Source: Acidobacteria bacterium UBA2990 (GTDB taxonomy: Bacteria > Acidobacteriota > Vicinamibacteria > Vicinamibacterales > UBA8438). From it: 13,007 bases of DNA. Positions 1 through 6,010 of this stretch are shown piece after piece; the stretch's first letter is position 1, and each line of letters starts with the position of its first letter. Made by a program: the position numbers and the translations under genes. The stretch spans positions 468,143 to 481,149 of the forward strand of contig DEAE01000024.1 of the NCBI GenBank assembly GCA_002347025.1, read 5' to 3'. The notes beneath the pieces were generated by a model. It was not told the DNA's origin, did no database searches, and saw nothing but the letters and a program-made list of their open reading frames with translations.

Positions 1-44
1 CCTGCTCCCAAAGCAGGCGCGCTACCAGGCTGCGCCACGCCCCG
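1..44 (-). tRNA. tRNA-Pro (anticodon TGG), 5' part, cut by the window edge
   Basis: Read on the minus strand, the segment starts with the acceptor-strand sequence CGGGGCG at 44-38. It continues through a D-arm with the invariant AGCCTGGTAGCGC pattern. The anticodon arm has stem CCTGC/GCAGG around the 7-nt loop TTTGGGA. The anticodon is TGG (complement of positions 8-10), which decodes proline CCA. The variable loop, T-arm and acceptor 3' strand lie outside the window. No integrase or other sign of an element inserted at the tRNA is present. Confidence 0.93.
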
Positions 45-215
45 ACGGTGTGGCTCAAAAGACTAAGCTTCAATAAGTTACCACAGTTTCTGGTCTTGCC
101 GTTCACGACGGACTTGTGGTTTCTCAGCTTTGTGGCGAGTTGTTCGAGCCTGGTTTCTCACACCGCTCAATCATCACTTTGCTGCGTCACAGTGGAACCA
201 GAAGGTTGTGCTGAT

Positions 216-1034
216 TTAGGCGGGAACTAGTGCTATGGTGGGTCGGCTGAACCTTCGGTAATCTTGGGCAGCTTGCAGTCGTCGTCGGAATTCAACATAA
301 GTTAACACTTCGAATCGGCCGTCATTGTGCTCCACTAAAGCGGTCATTGATTCAACCGAGTCACCTGAGTTCAGGTAGTGGATGTCGCCGACCTTTTTGT
401 CGGCTGGGCTATGAATGTGTCCACAGATCACACCAACACATCCTCTGTTTCTGGCTAGTGCCTGGAGCTGGGTTTCATAACTACCAATGTAGTTTACCGC
501 ATCCTTCACGCGTGCTTTGATCGCCTGACTTAAGGAGAAGTACTCTTGCCCTCTCCATGTGCGGTAGCGGTTGTAAAGTCGGTTCAGCTGCAAGAGCCCC
601 TGATAGCCGATGGCTCCCAGAACTGCTAAGTAGCGGTGCCGACTTGTGACTACATCGAATACATCTCCGTGTACGACTAGGTAGCGGCCACCTTTTGTTT
701 CTAAGACGCAATCTTCCTCTAGTCGCAGAGTATGAACTCGCACTGGCAGGACTCCAGCCAAAAGGTCATCGTGATTGCCTCGTAGGTAGATCACATGGGT
801 GTCGCTTTTCTCCATTTGCTTGAGGACTAAGCGTACAAATCTTGTATGTCGGCTATTCCAACCACCTTTGCGCAGCAAACTCCAACCATCGATTATGTCG
901 CCGTTAAGGATTAACCTTTCGCATCGTACATGACTGAGAAAGTGATTGATCTCATCGATTCGACATTCTGGAGTTCCGAGATGTATATCTGAGAGGATGA
1001 CAGTTTTGGACTGTAATGTAGTTCTCTTGCTCAT
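216..1034 (-). CDS. PlcP/LpxH-type metallophosphoesterase (COG2908-like)
   Basis: A 272-residue calcineurin-like phosphoesterase with a complete binuclear metal site: SDIHLG (Asp16, His18), NGDIIDGW (Asp46), RGNHDD (Asn87, His88), VHGD (His122) and CGHIHSP (His206, His208). The C-terminal GDSVESMTALVEH segment matches the 'GDWVES.TALVEH' region typical of the PlcP-type branch, with Ser in place of the usual Trp. PlcP homologues of rhizobia and marine bacteria remove the phosphate headgroup from phospholipids during phosphate starvation. LpxH of the same superfamily cleaves UDP-2,3-diacylglucosamine in lipid A synthesis. The glycosyltransferase immediately upstream favours the lipid-remodelling role, by inference. 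The start is supported by AAAGG six bases before the ATG. The gene begins 23 bp after the stop of the glycosyltransferase C-terminal remnant, so the two are probably co-transcribed. No transmembrane segment or signal peptide is seen, so it probably acts at the cytoplasmic membrane face. Confidence 0.85.
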   Translation of the reverse strand: MSKRTTLQSKTVILSDIHLGTPECRIDEINHFLSHVRCERLILNGDIIDGWSLLRKGGWNSRHTRFVRLVLKQMEKSDTHVIYLRGNHDDLLAGVLPVRVHTLRLEEDCVLETKGGRYLVVHGDVFDVVTSRHRYLAVLGAIGYQGLLQLNRLYNRYRTWRGQEYFSLSQAIKARVKDAVNYIGSYETQLQALARNRGCVGVICGHIHSPADKKVGDIHYLNSGDSVESMTALVEHNDGRFEVLTYVEFRRRLQAAQDYRRFSRPTIALVPA

Positions 1035-1057
1035 GGTTGACCTTTAACCGTCGGCGC

Positions 1058-1998
1058 CTATCTAGCCCAAACCCGTTCCAGCTCATTTTCAAATGACTCG
1101 ATTACACGACACCAGGACAACCTGGAGACCGAGTGTCTAGCGGCACGGCGTATTGAGAACCACTCGGGAAGAGGAAGAGATCGCTAGAGGCGTAGTGCCG
1201 TGCTAAGGCCTCACCTGACTGCATCCCTACAAAATGGTATTCAGGATGTTTCCGTGCAAGGCGATTGCGTTCTGGTTCGTCCCCGACGAGTATGAATTTG
1301 GGTTCATTCTTGCTCTTCTGACGGATCGCTTCGAAGCTCTGGACTACTAGCTCGAGGTTTTTTTCGATGGCTAGTTGCCCTACATAGAGCAACACAAGTG
1401 TCTCTTTGTTAGCACCCCAGCGGCGTCGGAGTTTCGAGTCTCGACGTTTTGGGTCAAAGAGTTCTGTATCGACTCCGTGCCCCATGATACCTAAGTTGCG
1501 AAATCCGGCAGCTTGCAGCTTATGTTGTATCAGTGGCGTGGGAACAAGAGTTCCACGGGTTCTGTTGTGGATGGAGCGAAGATAACGCAGTGCTGCGTAG
1601 CTAAGAAGGCCGAAGCCATAATGGTTGAAGTAGGTATGGAAGTTAGTGTGGAAGCTTGAACTGACTGGAATTCCTAAGCGACAGGCTGTTTCAACGGCTC
1701 TCCAGCCTAGGGGGCCCTCTGTGGCTACATGGACCACGTCTGGTCGGTTCTCGTTCCAACGCTCTGTCAGTATTGATCCGGCAGGGAGACCTAGGCGTAG
1801 AGTCGGATATCGAGGCAGAGACCAACCGGCCACTAACCATTGGTCCCAGTTTGGTGAGGGAGTGTCATCGTGGTGCCTTGGTCGTATGACTACTAGTTCA
1901 TGGCCCCTTGAGGATAAGCCGGAAGCGAATTTGTAGAGGGTCTTCGCGGCGCCATTTACCTCTGGCGGGAACGTTTCTGTGATCAGCGAAATCTTCAT
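1058..1998 (-). pseudogene. GT4 glycosyltransferase with internal deletion and frame change
   Basis: The open frame from 1998 to 1102 (298 codons) encodes the N-terminal Rossmann domain of a GT4 enzyme (FPPEVNGAAKTL near residues 11-22, HTNFHTY, GHGVDTELF). It also encodes the start of the second domain (LLYVGQLAIEKNLE, then SSDLFLFPS at about 271-279). The next expected block, with the E-x7-E donor-binding motif (usually ETFGN..LEA..SG.PVV), is missing. After Ser279 the frame runs 19 unrelated residues to TAA. In another frame, 1153-1058 encodes IRRAARHSVSRLSW and CRVIESFENELERVWAR then TAG, which is a recognisable GT4 C-terminus. About 60-70 residues are therefore missing at a junction near 1154-1161. 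An intact copy would be about 375 residues, normal for GT4. No clear Shine-Dalgarno precedes the ATG. It resembles the Agt-type partner of PlcP, which glycosylates diacylglycerol; that role is inferred. Either the gene is inactivated or the assembly lost a segment. Confidence 0.8.
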
Positions 1999-2269
1999 AG
2001 GCTAGTTGTGTGGGACGACTCGAGATACAGCAGGGCATCTGTGAAAAACCAAGAACTAGGACATGCTTGTTAATTAAATCTCTGAGGATTCAACCTTTGA
2101 GTAATTCCAGTTAGGTCGAAGTGTCATCAAAACGTTTCCTGAGAAAGCAATTTTGAGGTATCCCGCAGTGGACTCATCATCGTGGCTAGATTTACATCTG
2201 CCGCGTCGAGAGAAAGTGCATGATGTTGGGATGTAGGTGGCTACTCACTTGAATGGGAGCATTTTTCGC

Positions 2270-2352
2270 TCGAATCCGGCAAGCGGGAGCGACGGAGTCC
2301 TCACCGGGACATACGCCAGTATGAGGAACCGTGCTCTGCTTGCCGGTTTCGA
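2270..2352. repeat. Long imperfect hairpin, candidate structured RNA
   Basis: Positions 2270-2303 pair with 2322-2352. From the base upward: T2270-A2352 and CGAA/TTCG, a T-T mismatch, then the perfect 9-bp arms CCGGCAAGC (2276-2284) and GCTTGCCGG (2338-2346). Next come a G-U pair with one bulge, GAGC/GCTC, a G-U pair with one bulge, CGG/CCG, a small internal loop, and TCCTCA (2298-2303) with TGAGGA (2322-2327). About 29 pairs close an 18-nt apical loop, within which CATAC and GTATG could form an alternative tip. The region is not coding by any evidence I see. It could be a small RNA, a cis-acting RNA or a DNA-level palindrome; the transcribed strand is not known. No U-tract follows on either strand, so a simple intrinsic terminator is unlikely. 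Confidence 0.7.
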
Positions 2353-2485
2353 CCAATACAGCTTTGGGAAGGCCTCTATTGCAACTCCAACATTCTGTGG
2401 ATGACTGCAGTGTATGGGTATGTGCAACTGAAGATTTTTCCTGAAGATTAGAGGGAGAACTTTCAGTCACCTTGTTTCAAAAGGT

Positions 2486-2527
2486 AACCGACACTCATGA
2501 CGGACTTAAGTCGATGTGATGTCGGTT
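2486..2527. repeat. Second hairpin, 8-bp perfect arms plus inner palindrome
   Basis: AACCGACA (2486-2493) is the exact reverse complement of TGTCGGTT (2520-2527). Inside these arms TCA (2495-2497) can pair with TGA (2517-2519), and the centre is the perfect palindrome GACTTAAGTC (2503-2512). It lies in the same gene-poor stretch as the larger hairpin. No U-run follows on either strand. Function is unknown. Confidence 0.6.
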
Positions 2528-2738
2528 GGGTTAAATATCTTAAAGACACAGCCAATTGAGTAACAAGGTCCTGTTGTCGATTGTTGACGTCATAAGTCAT
2601 GGGTATAGGACACCATGAAAGAGTATTATCAAATAGGCAAAGCATAGACGATGAGACGAACATAACTACTATTTGTCGCTTGCATACGGTTTCTACGATT
2701 TAGGACGACGGTATGTCTAGTGTAATCTGAACTAAATC

Positions 2739-2774
2739 GCTTCGAAGCTTTATCGACAATAATGTTGTCGATAA
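2739..2774. promoter_or_regulatory. Palindrome pair upstream of the small basic gene (possible operator)
   Basis: Two perfect inverted repeats lie back to back: GCTTCGAAGC (2739-2748), and TTATCGACAA (2750-2759) with TTGTCGATAA (2765-2774) separated by 5 nt. The second abuts a TTGACA hexamer at 2775-2780. Its position next to a candidate -35 box and its dyad symmetry fit a repressor or autoregulator site. Function is inferred from layout only. Confidence 0.4.
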
Positions 2775-2801
2775 TTGACATCAACACTTTGTAGCTATTA
2801 C
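2775..2801 (+). promoter_or_regulatory. Candidate sigma-70 promoter for the small basic gene
   Basis: A perfect -35 consensus TTGACA lies at 2775-2780 and a -10-like TATTAC at 2796-2801. The 15-bp spacer is shorter than ideal. A start of transcription some 6-7 nt after the -10 would fall only a few bases before the ATG at 2812. This would explain the absence of a Shine-Dalgarno sequence there (leaderless transcript). Confidence 0.3.
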
Positions 2802-2811
2802 TCTTCGCCAT

Positions 2812-3060
2812 ATGAAGAGAGACTTAGCCAAAGCAATTGCGATTAGACAAGAACAGATTGACAAGCTCCAGGCTGAGATAGATGCCTTAGGATTAGCTGG
2901 GAACATTTTAAGCCCAGGCCGTAAGTCTCAAAATAGAAGCTCTTCAGCAAAATCTGTTGCCAGAAAGAAACGTCGTAAAATGACACCTTCTGAAAAGAAG
3001 GCCGTATCCAAACGCATGCGAGCTTACTGGGCTAAGAATAAAAAGAAAACATCCAAATAG
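2812..3060 (+). CDS. Small basic coiled-coil protein, probable DNA-binding
   Basis: 82 residues with two parts. Residues 1-28 form a short amphipathic helix with coiled-coil character (AIAIRQEQIDKLQAEIDAL). Residues 33-82 are very rich in Lys, Arg and Ser and end with the pattern MTPSEKKAVSKRMRAYWAKN. The 'S..kk.iS.rmk.yWa' pattern resembles the short DNA-binding motif seen in NUMOD3-like segments and in many small acidobacterial hypothetical proteins. A nucleoid-associated or regulatory role is inferred; no family can be named firmly. The gene is more A-rich than its neighbours, as expected from the many Lys codons. No Shine-Dalgarno precedes the ATG, and the nearest upstream frame has no better ATG or GTG before a TGA at 2776-2778. 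Palindromes and a TTGACA box lie directly upstream. Confidence 0.7.
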   Translation: MKRDLAKAIAIRQEQIDKLQAEIDALGLAGNILSPGRKSQNRSSSAKSVARKKRRKMTPSEKKAVSKRMRAYWAKNKKKTSK

Positions 3061-3105
3061 AAAAACAGAAAACCTGAGCAGAAAGATAACAATTTAGCAA
3101 TGAAG

Positions 3106-3123
3106 ATCACCGAACTCGGTGAT
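3106..3123 (+). repeat. Short hairpin downstream of the small basic gene
   Basis: ATCACCGA (3106-3113) and TCGGTGAT (3116-3123) are exact reverse complements. They form a 7-bp stem with an AACT tetraloop, 45 bp after the stop codon. It could end the transcript of the small gene, but no U-run follows, so intrinsic termination is doubtful. Confidence 0.35.
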
Positions 3124-3286
3124 TGTGGTTGAGCCGTGGGTTGATCGATAAATATCCCTGTAATGTCTACTACAACCAGAAGTGGATTGTCCGACACTCC
3201 TGTCCCTGCACAGAATGAGCTCATTCCTGTGTCAGGTGTTGGTCTTGAATTTGGATCCTACCGTTACAGGGTTGCTGCGGATTGAT

Positions 3287-3841
3287 GTGACAACTATCGA
3301 AGGCTCTATTTGGCGACGTCGAGTGGTTGGGGTGATGGGCTCTGGGAGATCTAGCTACGACGGATTAGCTGAGCCGTTGGGGGTTTGGATTGCCAGACAG
3401 GGTTTTCACCTCTTGACCGGCGGCGGCGGCGGAGTGATGGCCGCTGTAGGTAAAGGGTTTTCGACCGTGGCAAATCGGAAAGGGCTAGTGGTGGGGGTGC
3501 TGCCTTGTGCAGTGGATGGTCCTCGTTCTGGAACTCCTCTAGGTTATCCAGACACATGGGTTGAGCTTGTGATCCGTACGCACTTGCCTTTGAGTGGTGT
3601 TCAAGGTTTGTCGGCGTTGTCGCGCAACCACATCAATGTTCTGAGTGCCGATGTTCTGATTGCGCTTCCTGGTGGTTTCGGCACTATGAGTGAAATAGAG
3701 CTTGCTTCGAAATATGACCGGCCCTGTATTGCTTTTATTCAAGATAAGCATCAGGCGGTGAATTTGCCAGAGGGGATGCCAGTGGCTACAAGTTTGAATG
3801 ATGTGGCGGCTTTTGTGCTCCAAACAACTTCTCCTGATTGA
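3287..3841 (+). CDS. SLOG-superfamily Rossmann protein (TIGR00725/LOG-like)
   Basis: The conserved part starts at RRRVVGVMGSGRSSY and shows the hallmarks of SLOG proteins: a first strand with GSG loop, LLTGGGGGVMAAVGKGF as the Gly-rich nucleotide-phosphate loop, and GVLP. LSALSRNHINVLSADVLIALPGGFGTMSEIELA is the PGGxGT(x)xE motif region used by LOG phosphoribohydrolases and molybdenum-cofactor-carrier-like proteins. The usual family length is about 160-190 residues and this start gives 184. The start is uncertain. The frame is open upstream with an ATG at 3215 and a GTG at 3182, but neither has a Shine-Dalgarno and the extra residues look unconserved. GTG 3287 has a weak GCGGA before it and gives the family's expected N-terminus. 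The gene ends in TGA, showing that TGA is used as a stop in this genome. It is convergent with the next gene. Substrate is unknown. Confidence 0.75.
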   Translation: MTTIEGSIWRRRVVGVMGSGRSSYDGLAEPLGVWIARQGFHLLTGGGGGVMAAVGKGFSTVANRKGLVVGVLPCAVDGPRSGTPLGYPDTWVELVIRTHLPLSGVQGLSALSRNHINVLSADVLIALPGGFGTMSEIELASKYDRPCIAFIQDKHQAVNLPEGMPVATSLNDVAAFVLQTTSPD

Positions 3842-3920
3842 TTTGTAGTAATAGTTTGAGACTGTCAACTCCAAGTAATTATAGGTTCGAGGCTGGCTTG
3901 GTGGAGGGTTGAGTTTAGGC

Positions 3921-5222
3921 TTATTTTGTTAGTGCCTGCCGGATTGAAGCGAGTTGCACACACACAACGAATACCTTTATTGCTTTGTCTAGTTCATGTA
4001 AATCCGGAAATGTCGGCGCAAGTCTTATGTTGATGTCGTCTGGATCTCGTCGGTAGGGAAATGTAGAGCCAGCCGGAGTCAATTTCACACCAGCACCAGC
4101 CGCAAGTGCAACAATTTTACTTGCCAGTCCGGGAAGAGAGTTGAAGGAGAGGAAATAGCCACCACGTGGCTTCGTCCACTCTCCCATTCCGGCGCCTTCC
4201 AACTCATTAGATAGGTGGTCTTGCACTAGATTGAACTTGGGCTTGAGAATTTGAGCATGCTTGCGCATGTGATCTTTGATGCCTTCCAGATCTCTCAGGA
4301 AACGCACATGACGAAGTTGGGTGACTTTGTCTGGCCCGATGGTGAACACCTGCATTCGTTCTTTAAAATGGTGCAAGGTCTTCCGTGATCCTGAGATGAA
4401 CGAGATGCCTGCGCCGGCTCGGGTTATCTTCGAGGTGGAGCCGAACATGACTAATTTGTCTTCGCTGCCGTGTAGCCGGAAGGCATCCATGACGTTTGCT
4501 AGGTCTGGGCAATCGTCATCTAGGTCGTGGACTGCGTAAGCGTTGTCGCACATAACTCGAAAGAGAGGATTGCTGGATTTGGAAAGTCTCGCTAGACGGT
4601 CTATGGTGGCGTCAGAATATACTTGTCCTCCGGGGTTCGAGTATTTTGGGACACACCAGATTCCGCGAATTGAATCATCGTTTTCAATCTGTTCTTCGAC
4701 TTGATCCATGTTTGGACCATCAAGCTCCATTGCTACGTTAACCATCTCGATCCCTAAGTCCTCCAGAATCCTAAAGTGGCGATCGTAGCCAGGAACGGGA
4801 CATAGAAAGCGGGCAGGGCCGGCCTCCCGCCAAGGTGTAGTCGTGCCAGGTGGGCCGTAGTGCCAAGCGTTTAGCAAATAGAGATACATTAGGGTCAGGC
4901 TACTGTTTCCACCAGCGATGACTTCTTCTGGGTTCACACCCAGGAGATCGGCTCCAAGCTGCCTCGCTTCGGATAAACCATCGAGTCCTCCGTAATTTCT
5001 CGTATCGGTACCGTCATTCGCGATGAAATCCGAAGCGACTTCATCTAGCCCGTTAGAGAGAGCCAATTGGCTCGGACTGGGTTTTCCTCTGGTTAGATCC
5101 AATGAAAGGTTGTCAAGGCGGAATTGTTGGTATTGAATGTTGAGTTCGCGTTCACGGGAGCTCAATGCTTCGGGGTTTAGCTGGTTAAGCGTGGCAGTTG
5201 GATCATCTATCATTGTGGTCAT
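3921..5222 (-). CDS. PLP-dependent class I aminotransferase, AspT/MocR-type aspartate aminotransferase group
   Basis: 433 residues, fold type I. Visible PLP features: GGNSSLTLMYLYL (about 104-116, phosphate-binding loop), PKYSNPGG (Asn196 against the PLP O3'), and CDNAYAVHD (Asp226 pairs with the pyridine N, Tyr229). FGSTSKITRAG has the Schiff-base Lys265, and NIRLAPTFP has Arg400 for the substrate alpha-carboxylate. The LTRGKPSPSQLALS start and RNYGGLDGLSEAR fit the subgroup often annotated as 'aminotransferase class I/II, putative aspartate aminotransferase' (Aminotran_MocR domain), as in actinobacterial AspT. The likely reaction is aspartate plus 2-oxoglutarate to oxaloacetate plus glutamate in the cytosol; substrate range cannot be read from sequence. 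Only a weak ribosome site (GAAGTAAG) touches the ATG. Met4 is an alternative start. It is transcribed away from the rhodanese gene across a 236-bp or slightly longer shared upstream region. Confidence 0.9.
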   Translation of the reverse strand: MTTMIDDPTATLNQLNPEALSSRERELNIQYQQFRLDNLSLDLTRGKPSPSQLALSNGLDEVASDFIANDGTDTRNYGGLDGLSEARQLGADLLGVNPEEVIAGGNSSLTLMYLYLLNAWHYGPPGTTTPWREAGPARFLCPVPGYDRHFRILEDLGIEMVNVAMELDGPNMDQVEEQIENDDSIRGIWCVPKYSNPGGQVYSDATIDRLARLSKSSNPLFRVMCDNAYAVHDLDDDCPDLANVMDAFRLHGSEDKLVMFGSTSKITRAGAGISFISGSRKTLHHFKERMQVFTIGPDKVTQLRHVRFLRDLEGIKDHMRKHAQILKPKFNLVQDHLSNELEGAGMGEWTKPRGGYFLSFNSLPGLASKIVALAAGAGVKLTPAGSTFPYRRDPDDINIRLAPTFPDLHELDKAIKVFVVCVQLASIRQALTK

Positions 5223-5464
5223 CTTACTTCACTGCCAGTTATCCCACATCGGTCGGGCTGGCCATCCATCATATTGAGATGGGGTTTAGGCAGGTTGATA
5301 ATTTGATGGTTGTGCTTCGCATGAAGGTTGACTCGCTATGCTTGTTTGAGACCAATGCGTCCTCTGGGTAAAGGCCTGTGGTATCTTTCGTTTTGTTTAG
5401 AATTGTGATTCGGGTTGGCTGGAGGTGAGTCGAAGAAGTCGGACGGTTCTCAGGGGAGATGGGT

Positions 5465-5902
5465 ATGTTTTCGAGGTTAATTGCAACTCGGGTTCTGCTA
5501 GTGTGTTGTCTCGGTGTTGGGCTGATCGGGACAACTATCGAAGCGCAGGCTCCATCGGAACAACGTGTCGATATCGATGAACTGAAGGCGGCGATTGATG
5601 CTGGCCTGACTATTCTTCGAATCGACGTCCGTGAAGACTATGAGGTTGAGTCTGGTTCAATGCCAGGGTCTATTCACATTCCACTCGGTGAATTGGAAGG
5701 TAGGATGTCAGATATTCCTAAGGATGTCCGGCTTGTATTTTTTTGAAACGGTGGTAGCCGAGCCTCCCGTGCTGCGGAGCTCTTCAGCAAGAATGGTTAT
5801 GAAGCAGTCGAATTTTGCGGATTGAATGATTGGAAGGCTAGAGGTTATTCGCTCGGGGAAACACAGAAACCTGGCGATGGCCCGATCACACCAGCGCGAT
5901 GA
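5465..5902 (+). CDS. Exported rhodanese-domain protein with in-frame TGA at the catalytic Cys: probable selenoprotein
   Basis: Read through one TGA (5744-5746), the frame encodes 145 residues. Residues 1 to about 29 form a signal peptide (hydrophobic VLLVCCLGVGLIG, cleavage after EAQA). The rest is a single rhodanese domain: VDIDELKAAIDAG, ILRIDVREDYEVESGSMPGSIHIPLGEL, LVFF-[TGA]-NGGSRASRAAELF, GYEAVEFCGLNDWKARGY. The TGA replaces the nucleophilic Cys of C-x-x-G-x-R at residue 94. Downstream the frame stays open for 51 codons with clear rhodanese sequence and ends at TGA 5900-5902. Rhodaneses transfer sulfur through a persulfide on this residue, so selenocysteine there would be functionally coherent. 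The ATG at 5465 is preferred over 5459 because AGGGGAG (5452-5458) is then six bases away, whereas it abuts the first ATG. Alternatives are a nonsense mutation or a base-call error. No Sec machinery genes lie in the window. A TAGAAT at 5398-5403 may be the -10 box. Confidence 0.75.
5760..5782 (+). promoter_or_regulatory. Candidate bacterial SECIS stem-loop
   Basis: Within the coding sequence just after the TGA, GAG (5760-5762) pairs with CTC (5780-5782). C5763 is bulged, and CTCC (5764-5767) pairs with GGAG (5776-5779), leaving an 8-nt apical loop CGTGCTGC. The loop starts 21 nt after the TGA and has G as its second base. From memory, bacterial SECIS elements have a small apical loop with G in the first two positions about 16-37 nt after the UGA and an upper stem of at least four pairs, so the geometry fits. 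The bulged base is C rather than the U of the E. coli fdhF element. Competing folds (GCTG/CAGC at 5771-5788) exist. Confidence 0.45.
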
Positions 5903-6010
5903 GCCTGGTAGTTACAGAATTGGATGTGTAGGTTGGCTATGCTTGGTGGCTCTTCAGAGGGTGCTCGTTGGAGCTGTAAGAGTCAAAAACGCAGCTCATG
6001 GTTCTCCAGA

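Larger units (their letters stand above)
1999..2811. other. Gene-poor region with strong inverted repeats
   Basis: About 810 bp without a convincing protein gene. The short open frames on both strands show no recognisable domain and lack good ribosome-binding sites. The content that can be supported is structural: a long imperfect hairpin at 2270-2352, a second hairpin at 2486-2527, shorter palindromes (TGACGTCA at 2585-2592; TCATGG/CCATGA arms at 2598-2603 and 2614-2619), and a palindrome cluster at 2739-2774 just before the small basic gene. The left edge should also contain the promoter of the minus-strand glycosyltransferase unit. I looked for a Pho-box-like direct repeat there and did not see a convincing one. 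Confidence 0.6.

Noticed and set aside
1..215. tRNA-Pro as an integration site of a mobile element
   Set aside because: No integrase, no repeated tRNA 3' end and no foreign-looking genes follow; the neighbouring genes look ordinary.
2192..2470. Minus-strand open frames of 92 and 60 codons across the large hairpin
   Set aside because: They overlap in different frames, have no recognisable domain or ribosome site, and run through a highly structured palindrome. The composition looks like chance open frame.
2486..2531. Possible integron attC site, since GTTGGGT at 2525-2531 fits the R' consensus
   Set aside because: The opposite arm is AGGTAAC rather than the required RYYYAAC complement, and there is no integrase gene or cassette array.
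3106..3123. Strong intrinsic terminator after the small basic gene
   Set aside because: The stem is short and not followed by a T-run, so I list it only as an inverted repeat.
5738..5744. T7 homopolymer as the source of a frameshift before the rhodanese TGA
   Set aside because: The domain continues in the same frame on both sides of the TGA, so a length error in the T run would break rather than explain the reading frame.
5744..5746. TGA in the rhodanese explained by a reassigned genetic code
   Set aside because: Other genes in the window end in TGA and would otherwise read on into non-homologous sequence; only this one TGA is internal to a conserved domain.
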